This document shows positions 11,942-21,692 of a DNA stretch of 64,000 bases, piece by piece. Made by a program: the position numbers and the translations under genes. Below the pieces are notes generated by a model. It was not told where the DNA came from. It did not search any database and worked only from the letters and a program-made list of their open reading frames with translations. How positions within the stretch are numbered: position 1 is the first letter of the stretch; every line of letters begins with the position of its first letter. Source of the DNA: Protopterus annectens (Eukaryota > Chordata > Ceratodontiformes > Protopteridae); the NCBI RefSeq assembly GCF_019279795.1, contig NC_056726.1, positions 1,017,446,011 to 1,017,510,010 of the forward strand, written 5' to 3'.

Positions 11942-11967
11942 ATGGGGGGTCGTTGTATAATAGTCAA
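11942..11967. repeat. Inverse end motif paired with 7773-7797
   Basis: The sequence around GTCGTTGTATAATAG matches the inverse of the segment containing CTATTATACAATGAC at 7782-7797. This supports one older element interrupted by LINE B. Confidence 0.55.
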
Positions 11968-12099
11968 TAATCCATGGAGGAAAGTTTTATCTTTGAGAGA
12001 CACTTTGCAATTGGAATCAGAATCTTCCAATTAATTCACATACTTTATACTATGATTCATTGTCTGTATTTTAAGCTTGTTCCCATGTTAGTCTGCTTG

Positions 12100-12225
12100 T
12101 GTCGGATTAAATGTAAATACTGTATATAGTTAACAATCTGTTCTATACAATGTAAACAAGAATGTATGTTATTTTTTCAAAATAAAAAATATTTGAGTAA
12201 AAAAAAAAAATAAAAAAAAAAACAG
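12100..12225 (+). repeat. Poly(A)-tailed 3' end remnant
   Basis: AT-rich sequence with an AATAAA-type signal near 12180 is followed by an A-rich run to 12222. This is the 3' end of some retroposed transcript, LINE or processed copy. The source is not recognisable. Confidence 0.45.
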
Positions 12226-12288
12226 TAGAATATTTTAGCTTTGCATGTAGTTCCTGCAATTAATGAGATGTTCTTTTTGGGGGCCAGT

Positions 12289-12367
12289 TCTTACTTTAAA
12301 CGAGTGCATTTATTGAATTGCTACATTTTATTGGTTGTTTCAAAAAGAGTGCGTACTTTATCATGCA
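12289..12367 (+). repeat. Dispersed repeat, copy 2
   Basis: It matches 2452-2530 over about 80 bp, as described there. The rest of 12226-13160 holds no gene that I recognise. Confidence 0.7.
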
Positions 12368-13164
12368 CATATGTGCAATGTTTGAATATGGTGTTATCCA
12401 TGGAAAAGCTTATTCATGACTGAACAAAATATACGCTGATTTTTAAACAAAGATTTTGGATGAAGCAGTGTTTGTCCAAGATTCTTTGTTGTTGCATATT
12501 AGATGACGTCCTTAATGGATCTAGAAAACAATGTAGCAGATAAAATAAGAAGAAAAATAAGGAGTGATATAAAATAAATGTATTACGTGTGGTAGTGAAA
12601 CTATGGCTGGGTTTTATATAAGGTAAACTTACACTTGTCATTTTTTATAAGAGTTTGATAATTTCATTACCTATGAACCAATGAAATGCTGCTTGGAGAC
12701 ACCAAGGATTATATGTAACATCTTTAATACTTTCATTAAATCTTAAATGCTCTAGAAATGCTTGGGGAATGACCAGATAGAGGTTAATACCTAGTGATAG
12801 TAAGCAACTAACATTACATTAATCATGCAAAAACTGAGGAAGGTGTGAAGAAGGTAGTAATTAAGGAAGAAATTTTAAATGAACTGATGCGAGTGAATAT
12901 GTACTGACAGTGAGGACATGTTCTGTGCTTCATCAGATTTGTATCACCTTAATATTCCAGCTTCAACTCAGTCTCACTTTGACATACCTATATCTGCATA
13001 TATATATTTTTAAACTCCCTGAATTGACTATTATGTCTCTCTCGTTGATCCTTCATTCACTACACTGACTGGCTAAAGTCATTTTGCCAGTTGAAGAAAA
13101 GACACAGTTGTGGTGAGCCATCATCCTTGGGTGGTTCAGAATATTTATGTTTTTGACTTTTATT

Positions 13165-15050
13165 TATTTATTTATTTTTATTTTACATTTGTTAACCGGG
13201 CTAGTCTGGCTGGATATATTTCCATTTTCAGCAGAGGCCCGAGGAGAAAAGCTCCACAAAGACATAATAACTATTACATAAGATGCAAAAGAGAGCAGCA
13301 TACAAAGTATTCTATATCAGAACAATATTATACAAAGAGTCAAACTTATAATAGGCACAAATAAACAGTTGTACAAAAGTGTACTTATGGCTCTTTGAAA
13401 AGCAGAACACAGGCATACGTTATTTAAAATATTCAAACATTATAAGAAAGAGAAAAGGGTGTTTAAGGACAGCTAAGTAAGTAGGATAGATTATATTAGA
13501 AATTTCTAGGAGTCTTCAGTAAACTGAGTAATATAATTAGGAATGAGAAGGATGAAGGAGAGGTAAGTGATAGAATAGTGAGAAAAAAGTAGAAAGGTAG
13601 CAAAGATCTCAGAGATCAAGGGGTAGTGGGATGAGCTAAAATACATGGGTTCAGTCAGGGTTAAGGCAGGGCATAGCCAGTGTTTAGTAAGGTGGAGTCT
13701 AAGTTTTTGTTTGAAGAGGACAGGAGATAAAATAGAAGTTAGTTCAGTGGGCAATAAGTTCCAGTGTTTACCAATGGAGTTAGAAAACAGGAGTCACCAG
13801 CAAGATTATTGGATTTGGTAGCAGAGACTAGGAGTTTGTTAGAGGAGCGGAGAGAGCTCAGGTTAGAGTAAGGGTGAGGAGGTTAGAAAATGAAGGAGTG
13901 TTGTTTGGCAGATAAAAGATTTGTGGATGATGGGAAGTTGAGAAAGAAGCAACATGTTTTGTAATTCAAGCCAGTGAATTTGTTGTAGGTTCAGGCAGTG
14001 ATGTGTTCTGAATTGATTACCAGTAACAAATCTAGCTATACTATTGTATGTAGTGGTCAGTTTAGTAAGATTAGTTTTCTTTAGGTTGGTGTAAATTGGT
14101 GAGGCATAGAAGAGTGGAGATGAGATGAGAGTGAGCCAAAGTAGCTTTGGCTGTTGGGGATAGGAATGTTTTAATTCTATAGAGGCCAGTTTTCTATGTA
14201 CAGTTTTGATAGTGTTGTTTATGTGATAATCAAAGGTAAGATTGTTATCTATTGTCACACCTAGTAGTTTGGTAGAAGAGTCAGGTGTTATGAGAGTATT
14301 GTTAATAGAAGAGATAGAGAAGTCCAGTGAGGGGATCTGGTAGTGGGTTTGAAAAGGAGGAGTTTTGTTTTTGGCATTAAGAAGTAGGCAGCGTTTAAGA
14401 ACCATGCTTCCACTAAATGGAATACATTTTGTGTAACATTTTGAAGCTCTGGTATGGTTTTGCAGAGCAGATGAGTGTGGAGTCATCTGCATATTGTATG
14501 CATGTAGCTTGGGGAATAGCTACTTGTAAGTCATTTATGAATAGGGAGAAAAGAAAGGCCCAAGAATTGAGCCTTGTGGTACACCGAGGGAGATTGGGAG
14601 AAGAGAGGAGAGTTTATTTTCCCAGAGTACCGCTTGTTTCCTGTTAGAAAGATAGGAGGTGAACCATTGGATGGTATTTGGTTCAATAGCAAGTGATTCC
14701 AAGATCTTTAGGAGAAGAGGGTGATTGACCATGTCAAAAGCTTTAGATAGGTCGATGAAAAGTGCAGAAGAAAGGGTATTATTATTGCGGTTTTTGTTAA
14801 TGAAATCAGTAAAAGAAAGGAGAGCAGTAGTAGTACTATGAAAAGGCCTGAAGCCATGTTGACAATGAGATAGTATGTTATGTTTAGTTAAGTGGGACAT
14901 TAGCTGTTTGTGAATACATTTTTCCATGATTTTTGCTAGTGGAGACAGGAGGGCAATGGGTCTATAATTAGAATATTCTGTAGAGTTTCCACCCTTGTGT
15001 AAGGGTATAATGTGTGAAATTTTCCAGATATCAGGGATGTTACTTACCCT
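13165..15050 (-). mobile_element. LINE family D, copy D1 (5'-truncated)
   Basis: This second LINE family differs from A/B/C in its 3' end. On the minus strand the tail reads GGCCTCTGCTGAAAATGG, then CCCGG(T)TAACAAATG, and finishes in TAAA-type repeats (13165-13185 on plus as TTTATTTATTTA). The same tail ends D3 at 38950 and D2 at 50055, and a SINE at 41226. The copy is cut at about 15050, inside the reverse transcriptase. Its placement is the CR1/L2/Rex1 group, from domain layout only. Confidence 0.85.
13506..15050 (-). pseudogene. LINE D1 reverse transcriptase
   Basis: Polymerase motifs on the minus strand include IWKISHIIPLHKGG, NYRPIALLSPLAKIMEK, QHGFRPFHSTTTAL, DLSKAFDMVNHPLL and the LGVPQGSILGP motif. 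The catalytic YADD is intact but lies in a different frame (14482-14493), so a frameshift separates it from the upstream motifs. After it come a LLGVTIDNNLTFDYHI segment and a histidine/cysteine-poor thumb region to about 13863. Another break precedes the last segment at 13506-13754. The product is not translatable. Confidence 0.85.
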
Positions 15051-15480
15051 ATTCACCTCCATGTCTGCCCTGAAAAAAAACATCATTGTAGGCATGACAT
15101 GCCACAGACAAGTATATTTCACTAATATTCTGTGGCAGGAACAGACTGCCAGTCCTCTGAAAAGATTCTGGCCTTTGGTGGAATTCTCTTCCCTCCCCTC
15201 ATCTAGATGGGACAGCAAAACTGCTGCTCTACTTCTAACTCTCAGCAAACTCCTCAAGGACCAAAATTGTAATTTTTAATTTGAATCTAGTTTGCCTGCT
15301 GTAGCTTGAACATCAGGTTCTCAGTAGGATGGTGAATCTATTGGGGTTAAGGTCATGGCTAGGCTTGTGAGGGACCTAGTGCCAGTACTCCAGTAACCTC
15401 CTCTGTATGTATGAGCCTGTGGTACTACAGAACACTTAGGTGAAATGTATGAAGGCTAGCTTTCTGTGACAAGGTGTATG
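15051..15480. other. Unassigned
   Basis: I recognise no domain. A 19-base motif, CATCAGGTTCTCAGTAGGA, at 15311-15329 also occurs at 16554-16572. Confidence 0.4.
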
Positions 15481-16648
15481 GATACAAGGTCACACTGTCT
15501 GCCAACAGTGTCCTTCACACCTGGCAAACATGTACATATACAGTTGTACCTTGGTTATTAAACGGTCAATAAGTTTCCACAATGCCATACACCACCTGCC
15601 TGTGGTAGAGATGTGTGTGTGTGTTTGCATGTGCACAGTCATGCCATGTGGCTGCCTTACACAGGGGTATGTTGGACATCTGTGGACCGTACATGGCAGG
15701 GTGTACAGTTCAACATCTCTGGCCACAGGCATGGGAACTGGTCCTGTCAGGGGTCTCACTGGCACCACCAGGCCCAAGACCAGATGCAGTACTATTCCCC
15801 GATGGTGACTGCTGTCTGCTGGATCCGTGTCCATGATGGGACTGGCCCAGGACCATGTGTTTATGGCCTTCTCCACTGTGGTGTGGACAGCACCTCCCTT
15901 CAGTAGTGCTGGAGGTACTGCCACTATGGGAGTGTGAAGGTGCATAGACTCTCAGCTGATCTTGGTGCTGACCTACGTCACAAGGCTGATGCCCATCTCC
16001 CACCACATGCTCCAGCACAGACATTCTAAGGTCAAGGATTGCCAAGGACTCACCCCACCATCTATTCATGACCTCAGTATTCTGACATGTGGCCTCAACA
16101 AGGTTGTCACGGATGCCAGGAAGAGTTGCATCCAAGACCCTGATTATTTGTCTGGTGTTGCATTCAGTACATGGCTGTGCCTCCATGATGGCCCAAAACA
16201 TGCATCTGATGACACCTGCTGTGGCACTTGCAACAAGGGCTTGATGGGCAGCAGTCCTCCTTCAAGCACCCCTGTCCATCTGCCTGTGTGGGACCTTGTT
16301 GCACTCTGGCTATTGCTAGTGTCTACATTCACACTTGCCATAGTCACCACACTAACCTGTTCCATGCCACCGCCCGCCAACTGTCCATTATCTGTGGCTG
16401 CTAGGGAAGGAGTATGTGTGGACATTGTGACTGTGTGTGGGAACATTGTGAATGACAGTGTGATGCCAATCGATGGCACAGATTCAACCCCTGACAACCC
16501 CACCTGTGCCTCACTATGACCAAAATCATCATCAGATTCGGCAGAGACACTGACATCAGGTTCTCAGTAGGAGGGACCATGACCTCCATGTCCACCTGTG
16601 AGGGGAAGATAGCATATGAAAATTAGTACCTGCACTTTAAGTTTGCTG

Positions 16649-16649
<1 letters not shown>

Positions 16650-16724
<75 letters not shown>

Positions 16725-16741
16725 ACACACACACACACATA
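16650..16741. repeat. (CA)n microsatellite
   Basis: About 90 bp of nearly pure CA dinucleotides with two CATA interruptions near the right end. It lies just inside the putative intron of the Myb-like gene. Confidence 0.95.
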
Positions 16742-17237
16742 CATGTGAGGTGGCACAAAGGTATTACACAGACCTCACAATATCCAAATGGTGACATTCA
16801 TGACACACAGTCAGACCACAACATACACACTCTGGACTCTGGACAGGCCCTCAACATCATGCAGTGCAGCCCTTTCCACTTAATGTTACTACTAATATAC
16901 ACCTCTGGGATACGTGAGTAGTGTTAGTAGGTGATGGGCCTTCACCTAGCACACACTACACCCATGTACACATTTTTGCTGTTCACCTGCACAGCACAGT
17001 GGCAACTCCTACAGATTACATACCTCTCAACTGTACAGATTGTTGCAGAATGTCTAGATGTCTGGCTCATATTTTTGGTCTGCTCCTCATAAATCCTGTG
17101 TTTGTCTGACACATTACTGGGAAGATCTGAGGATTGACAGCACTAATTAATGACATACATTTGAGTTTCAGACTTTAAAACCTGCAGTAAATGTATGTTA
17201 AGACAAATCCGGTTACTCTAACAGCTTTCTAAGCTTA

Positions 17238-18833
17238 CAGTGGATATAATAAGTGTGCACACCCCTGTTAACATGACAGGCTTTTGTTATATATAAAATG
17301 AGACCACAATAAATCATTTCAAATCTTTTCCCACCTTTAATGTGACCTATAACCTGTACAATCCAATTGATAAACAAACAAATCTGTTAGGGGTAAAATA
17401 TAGAAAATGAAATATGTACAATAGGCTGATTGCATAACCGTGCACGCCCTTAAACTAATACTTTGTTGAAGCACCTTTTGATTTAATTACAGCATTCAGT
17501 CTTCTTGGGAAGGAGTCTATCAGCATGGCACATTCTGACTTGGCAAAATTTGCCCAGTCTTCCTTGCAAAAGCCCTCCAACTCTGTCAGATTATGAGGGC
17601 ATCTCTTGTGCACAGTCCTCTTCAGGTCACCCCACAGATTTTCTATTGGTTTTAGGTCTGGGGTCTGGCTGGGCCATTCCAAAACTTTGATTGTCTTCTG
17701 GTGAAGCCATTCTTCTGTTGATTTGGATGTATGCTTCGGGTCATTGTTGTGTTGAAAGGTGAAATTCCTCTTCATCTTCAGCTTTCTAGCAGATGCCTGA
17801 AGGTTTTGGGCCAAAAGTGACTGGTATTTGGAACTGTTCATAATTCCCTCCACCTTGACTAAAGCACCAGTTCCAGCTTATGAACAGAAACTCTAAAGTA
17901 GGATACTGCCACCACCATGTTTCACCATGGGGATGGTGTTCTTTTGGTGATGCAAAGTGTTTTTGTGCCAAACGTACCTTTTGGAATTGTGGCCAAAAAG
18001 TTCAACCTTGATCTCATTAGACCATAACACATTTTCCCACATTCTTTTGGGAGACCTGATGTATTGCTTTTCAAATTTTATCAGGCCTGGATGTTGTTCT
18101 GTGTGAGAAAAGGCTTCCATCTTCCAACCGTACCCCATAGGCCAGACATATGGAGAATATGGGAGATTGTTGCCACATGTAGTACACAACCAGTACTTAC
18201 CAGAGATTCCTGAAATTCCTTCAGTGTTGCTGTAGGTCTCCTGGCAGCCTTCCTGACCAGTTTTTGTCTTGTCTTTTCATCAAAGTTGGAGGGACATCCA
18301 GTTCTTTGTAATGCCCCCACTTTTTGATGACTGTCTTCACTGTGTTCCATGGTATATGCAATGCTGTGGAAATGTTTTCTGTACCCTTCTCCTGACTGAT
18401 ACCATTCAACAATGAGATTCCTTTGATCCTTTGCAAGTTCTCTGCAAACCATGGTGTTTGCTGTAGCAGGCAACTGAGTAAATGTCAGGAAAATCCTACT
18501 AGGACAGCTGATCATTATTTTTTGTTAAACAGTGTCTCAATAATTGATGGCAGGTGTGTATCCAAGAAGACTGAATGCTGTAATTAAATCAAAAGGTGCT
18601 TCAGCAAAGTATTAGTTTAAGGCTGTGCACACTTATGCATCCAGCTTATTGTACGGTTTTTATTTTTCATATTTGTTCCCCTAGCAGATTTGTTTGTTTT
18701 TCAATTAAATTTACAGGTTATAGGTCACATTAAAGGTGGACAGAGATTTGAAATGATTTATTGTGGTCTAATTTTTGTATATCACAAAAACCTGGCATTT
18801 TAACAGGGGTGTGTACAGTTTTTATAGCCACTG
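17238..18833 (-). mobile_element. Tc1-like DNA transposon, complete ends
   Basis: The element is 1596 bp, flanked by TA on both sides, and begins CAGTGG and ends CCACTG. Its inverted repeats are long, about 265 bp (17238-17505 and 18567-18833). Each holds an outer GTG(C/T)ACACCCCTGTTAA block and an inner GTGCAC(G/A)(C/G)CCTTAAAC block, the IR/DR layout of fish and amphibian Tc1 elements. The transposase C-terminus is encoded inside one inverted repeat. Some differences between the arms show it is not recent. Confidence 0.95.
17455..18455 (-). pseudogene. Tc1 transposase, defective DDE
   Basis: Tc1 transposases cut and paste their element through a DD34E catalytic triad. Reading on the minus strand, a paired-type N-terminal DNA-binding region starts near 18455 (MVCRELAKDQRNLIVEWYQSG). 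It is frameshifted so that the second helix-turn-helix (ISTALHIPWNTVKTVIKKWG) lies in another frame. The catalytic region has WSNEIKVELFG where WSDE is expected, and HNNDPKHTS where HDNDPKHTS is expected. The glutamate in PIENLWG is kept with normal 34-residue spacing. Both catalytic aspartates are therefore Asn. Two stops follow GGGSILL near 17890. Certainly inactive. Confidence 0.92.
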
Positions 18834-18932
18834 TATGAGTAATATTAAAATTTGTCCCTATTTTTGGGCTTTTGTCCCCCCATTTTGTCAATCTTTGTCC
18901 AGATTTCTTGCACTGACAGTTTGTGAGGTATA

Positions 18933-19405
18933 GTACAGAAATGTTACATCCCCTGCAAATAGGCACTTGTGATGACCACTGTGATGCAATGCAGTTTATC
19001 CCACCACAAGTGAACATGCACATATCACAATATGGCTAAGAGTAACAGTTGTGTGCATGGTAAAATGCATGTCCTTAACATGCCTGGGGTATTGGTGAGC
19101 CACAACAGAACAATTCCTTATTCACTGGCTTCAAGCTGCTGTCCCACATCCAGACCAGAGAGACCTATGTAGTTGTGGGAGAGAAGTATTGTCAGGAGAC
19201 TCACATGTGGCATTGGTACAAGATGAATGCTGCTTTTCTGCACATGTACAGTACAAGCTCCAATACTACACAATTTGCTGTCCTTCACCATAGATGTGCA
19301 CTTTTGTGCTTTACAAAACCCCACCCACAACTGTGTTTTGACCTGACATATGTGTCTAGATAGTCTATGGATGCCAGTATGGCTGCTACAGTAGTTGATT
19401 GATGT
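18933..19405. other. Unassigned
   Basis: This is sequence within the putative intron of the Myb-like gene, or between its remnants. No element signature is recognised. Confidence 0.4.
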
Positions 19406-20044
19406 TCACTGGAGCCTTACCTGGATGTTCCTTGCCTGTTGTCTGGGTGCCACCCACCTCCACAATGTGGGTATCTTGACTTTGTTATTGGTGTGTGGTG
19501 GCTGCCCCAAGGTTGGCAAGGAGCTCCTCCATAGGTGTAAATGGGGCCTGTGTAGTAGGACCCCCACCTGTGGCTTTATGGTCCCTGGCCATGGCAGCAG
19601 CCCTTTGCTGGGCATGACGGATGAGGTCAGTTGCACGATGCTTGACCTGCTCAAATGTTCAAGTGTGCTGGCCCACGTCATTTACCCTGTGGATGAGGTC
19701 ATCCCGCAGTGCAGTCCACTCCCACAAATGCTGTTGGCTACACCAAACATCACCCCATGGTGCTGGATTATGCTGTCAAAAATTGTTGTTGTCTCGGCTT
19801 CAATGTAGGGTGGCAGTTTGGCACACTGCATTCCACCTGGAAGACATAACCAAAACAGGGAAACACATCACAGGACCTCATACATTGGTCAACATTATTT
19901 CCAGAACCTGCACATCAACATTGACTAGCACTAGCCACCACTTACGACCACATCATACCCCTGTCATCTATCAGCACAGTATGAGCTTGCATTGCACTCA
20001 TGGTCCTGATGTGTCATGTTCCCCCCAATGAGAGCAAGTAAATT

Positions 20045-20690
20045 GCATAATCCTCCATTCATCATTCACTTTTGTGTAGAGGGATGACAGTGGCCGTCTT
20101 CCATGCAGATGGGATATCGATGGTGCTGAGGCTTTGTTTGACTACAGTGTGTAATGGGGCTGGGAGCACATGCCTGAGTTCATGTAGGATGCAGACAGGG
20201 ATGTTATCAGGTTCCATGGAGACTTAATTTTGTTGCCTTTGAGTAGGCATTATGGATCTGCTCCCTGATGATGGGGAGAGGGATGTGGGTGCTGTGCATA
20301 TCCACTTATACTGATGGGGGGACAGGGGGGTGATGTTTCCACTTAACCTGTCTGCAGCCTGTTGACTATAGCTATGCCATGTGTGTGTATGTGGTGTGAC
20401 TGACCACCAGTACAGGGTGGGTTGGGTTGTTGCCTTTGAGATTGAAAACATATATAAAGATGGCCTTGTGATTGGCATTGGTGGATGTGTCCAATTTGTA
20501 CTCATAGTCAGCATTACAGTGATTCACCTTTGACCATATATGCTAGTTCAGACAAAGGTAGACTTGCTTCCAAGTTGGTGCCTGCTCCTACTTGGTCCTG
20601 TACAGCCAATATAGTGACCTTTTATGTGGTTTGTGTATTGCTGCTTTCCACCAAAGGGGATTACTCCACTTTGGTGGAGGTGGGTTTTAT
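20045..20690 (-). pseudogene. LINE fragment E (family of A/B/C)
   Basis: Minus-strand frames give a degenerate WWKAAIHKPHKRS (compare WWTPAINKLYNRR in copy B), TSTNANHKAIFIYVFNLKG (compare KDNHKAFFTYLHNLKG in A), then EPDNIPVCILHELRHVLPAP and AWKTATVIPLY. These cover the linker between endonuclease and polymerase and the first polymerase motif. Both ends are truncated and stops are frequent. Confidence 0.75.
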
Positions 20691-20796
20691 GAGTCAGGTA
20701 TTGCTGAGTCCATACAGTTATGTAGGTGCACATATAGCTGTTTGTAGTAGGCAGGGACTCGAGGTCATAACACAGTTGGACACTTCTCAAATTTTA

Positions 20797-20936
20797 TAAC
20801 AATACCTCCAACTCCAAACCGCAACTGAAACCACTGAAAAAACTATCACAGCAACTGGTAAAATCCAAAAAGCTTTATTGTACCACACCGGTTGAGCACT
20901 TTCTTCCCTACTGAAGGGACTTCATCAGAACAGTTT
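20797..20936 (-). repeat. PLE1 pLTR, 3' copy
   Basis: It matches 34528-34663 over nearly its full length, sharing blocks such as AATACCTCCAACTCCAAA and AAGCTTTATTGTACCACACC, with a few substitutions and small indels. Confidence 0.9.
20886..20935 (-). ncRNA. Candidate hammerhead-ribozyme motif in PLE1 pLTR (3' copy)
   Basis: On the minus strand CTGATGA (20922-20928) is followed by a TCCC/GGGA stem with loop TTCAGTA and then GAAA (20900-20903). This is the order of hammerhead core box, stem II and GAAA box. Hammerhead motifs are known in pLTRs of Penelope-like elements. The base before GAAA is A instead of the usual C, and I could not fold stems I and III with confidence, so activity is doubtful. 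Confidence 0.5.
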
Positions 20937-21159
20937 CAGTTTTACAACCCAGCCCTTTTATGTAAAGAAGCACCCAATTAACCAATTAATTATACTAAAC
21001 ACTTACATAAAAAACTACAGAAACATAAAAACAAGTTGCATATAACAATTATGTGTATACAACAGTTCAAAACATTACATGGCAATTACATATCAGATAA
21101 ATTAACGCTCACTATAAAAACTTTAAAAATATTCACTTAAATGTCTAAAACTAATTATG

Positions 21160-21337
21160 TTACCCTAAAATATTTTTTAACTTCAAAAGACATGCAATAT
21201 TCACATTTTCATTAATATCAGGTGTCTGGGTGGCATTCAACCTTAACTGCCACCTTAACTCACATATATTTAAATGTACATTCAGTATTCTACCCTGAGG
21301 GTCCTTAACCAGCTGTTGCAGTACATTCGTGTCAGCT
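21160..21337 (-). pseudogene. PLE1 C-terminal end
   Basis: The frame ends with CELRWQLRLNATQTPDINEN and a short tail before a stop. It resembles the end of GIY-YIG Penelope proteins, including the CEETRWIIGLTAH segment of PLE2 at about 62860 in this window. The catalytic GIY-YIG part upstream is absent because the DIRS junction lies there. Confidence 0.65.
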
Positions 21338-21420
21338 GCAAACTCTCGAGCTAAACTCTTACCCAGAATTCCCCTTTCCCTGTTACCCCAGATTTTGTTT
21401 GCCGCATTACCATTCGGTCG
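21338..21420 (+). repeat. DIRS left inverted terminal repeat (inner part only)
   Basis: GCAAACTCTCGAGCTAAACT and CCCTGTTACCCCAGATT match the inverse of 27375-27456. The outermost part seen at the right end has no counterpart here, so the left terminus has been deleted. Confidence 0.8.
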
Positions 21421-21692
21421 TGTCAAGCTGCTTCTCTTGAGCTAAGTATAGATATTTGTTGTCAGACTAGCCTAATATGACCTGTTCTGTCAGAAAAGTT
21501 TCTAATTTATTGTCTCTTACCCTATCGCATTTAGCGACTATATTTTCTTGAGTTTCCTTCCCTTTACTCTGCACTTTTTTCCACGAGGTATCTTCTCCCT
21601 TACCATCATTGGTAAACCCTTCTTTTCTTCATTACCTTCTGGTATTCTTTCGTACCATTGCTGGTACCTTTATTTCTGTCTCCTTTTCTATC

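Larger units (their letters stand above)
17019..18932 (+). mobile_element. MITE family A copy interrupted by Tc1
   Basis: The left part (17019-17237) starts CATACCTCTCAAC. The right part (18834-18932) ends GTGAGGTATA. Removing the Tc1 element between them gives a MITE-A copy of about 316 bp, the normal family length, with the shared run CTAAG(T/C)TTAT restored at the junction. Flanks TACAGATT and TACAGAAA may be a decayed 8-bp target duplication. Confidence 0.85.
15490..19845 (-). pseudogene. Harbinger-type Myb-like gene, decayed, split by intron
   Basis: The N-terminal exon (about 19845-19413) follows a splice-acceptor-like TATGTCTTCCAG. It encodes a three-helix Myb/SANT-like domain: TIFDSIIQHHGVMFG, then in a shifted frame ALRDDLIHRVNDVG and TFEQVKHRATDLIRHAQQ. 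It ends at a good donor (CAG/GTAAGG at about 19413). A second exon follows an acceptor at about 16602 and encodes an acidic, Ser/Thr-rich segment (SAESDDDFGHSEAQ). A further segment, IRDNLVEATCQNTEVMNRWW, lies at about 16060-16120. PIF/Harbinger transposons carry such Myb-like proteins beside the transposase, and host relatives exist. I see no transposase, so this may be a transposon-borne or derived gene. At least two frameshifts and several stops break it. Confidence 0.6.

Noticed and set aside
15530..16519. Several plus-strand open frames of 70-185 codons
   Set aside because: They lie opposite the decayed Myb-like coding sequence and have no recognisable domain.
16564..16921. Open frames across 16650-16741 coding for long Thr-His or Cys-Val runs
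   Set aside because: They are translations of the CA microsatellite.
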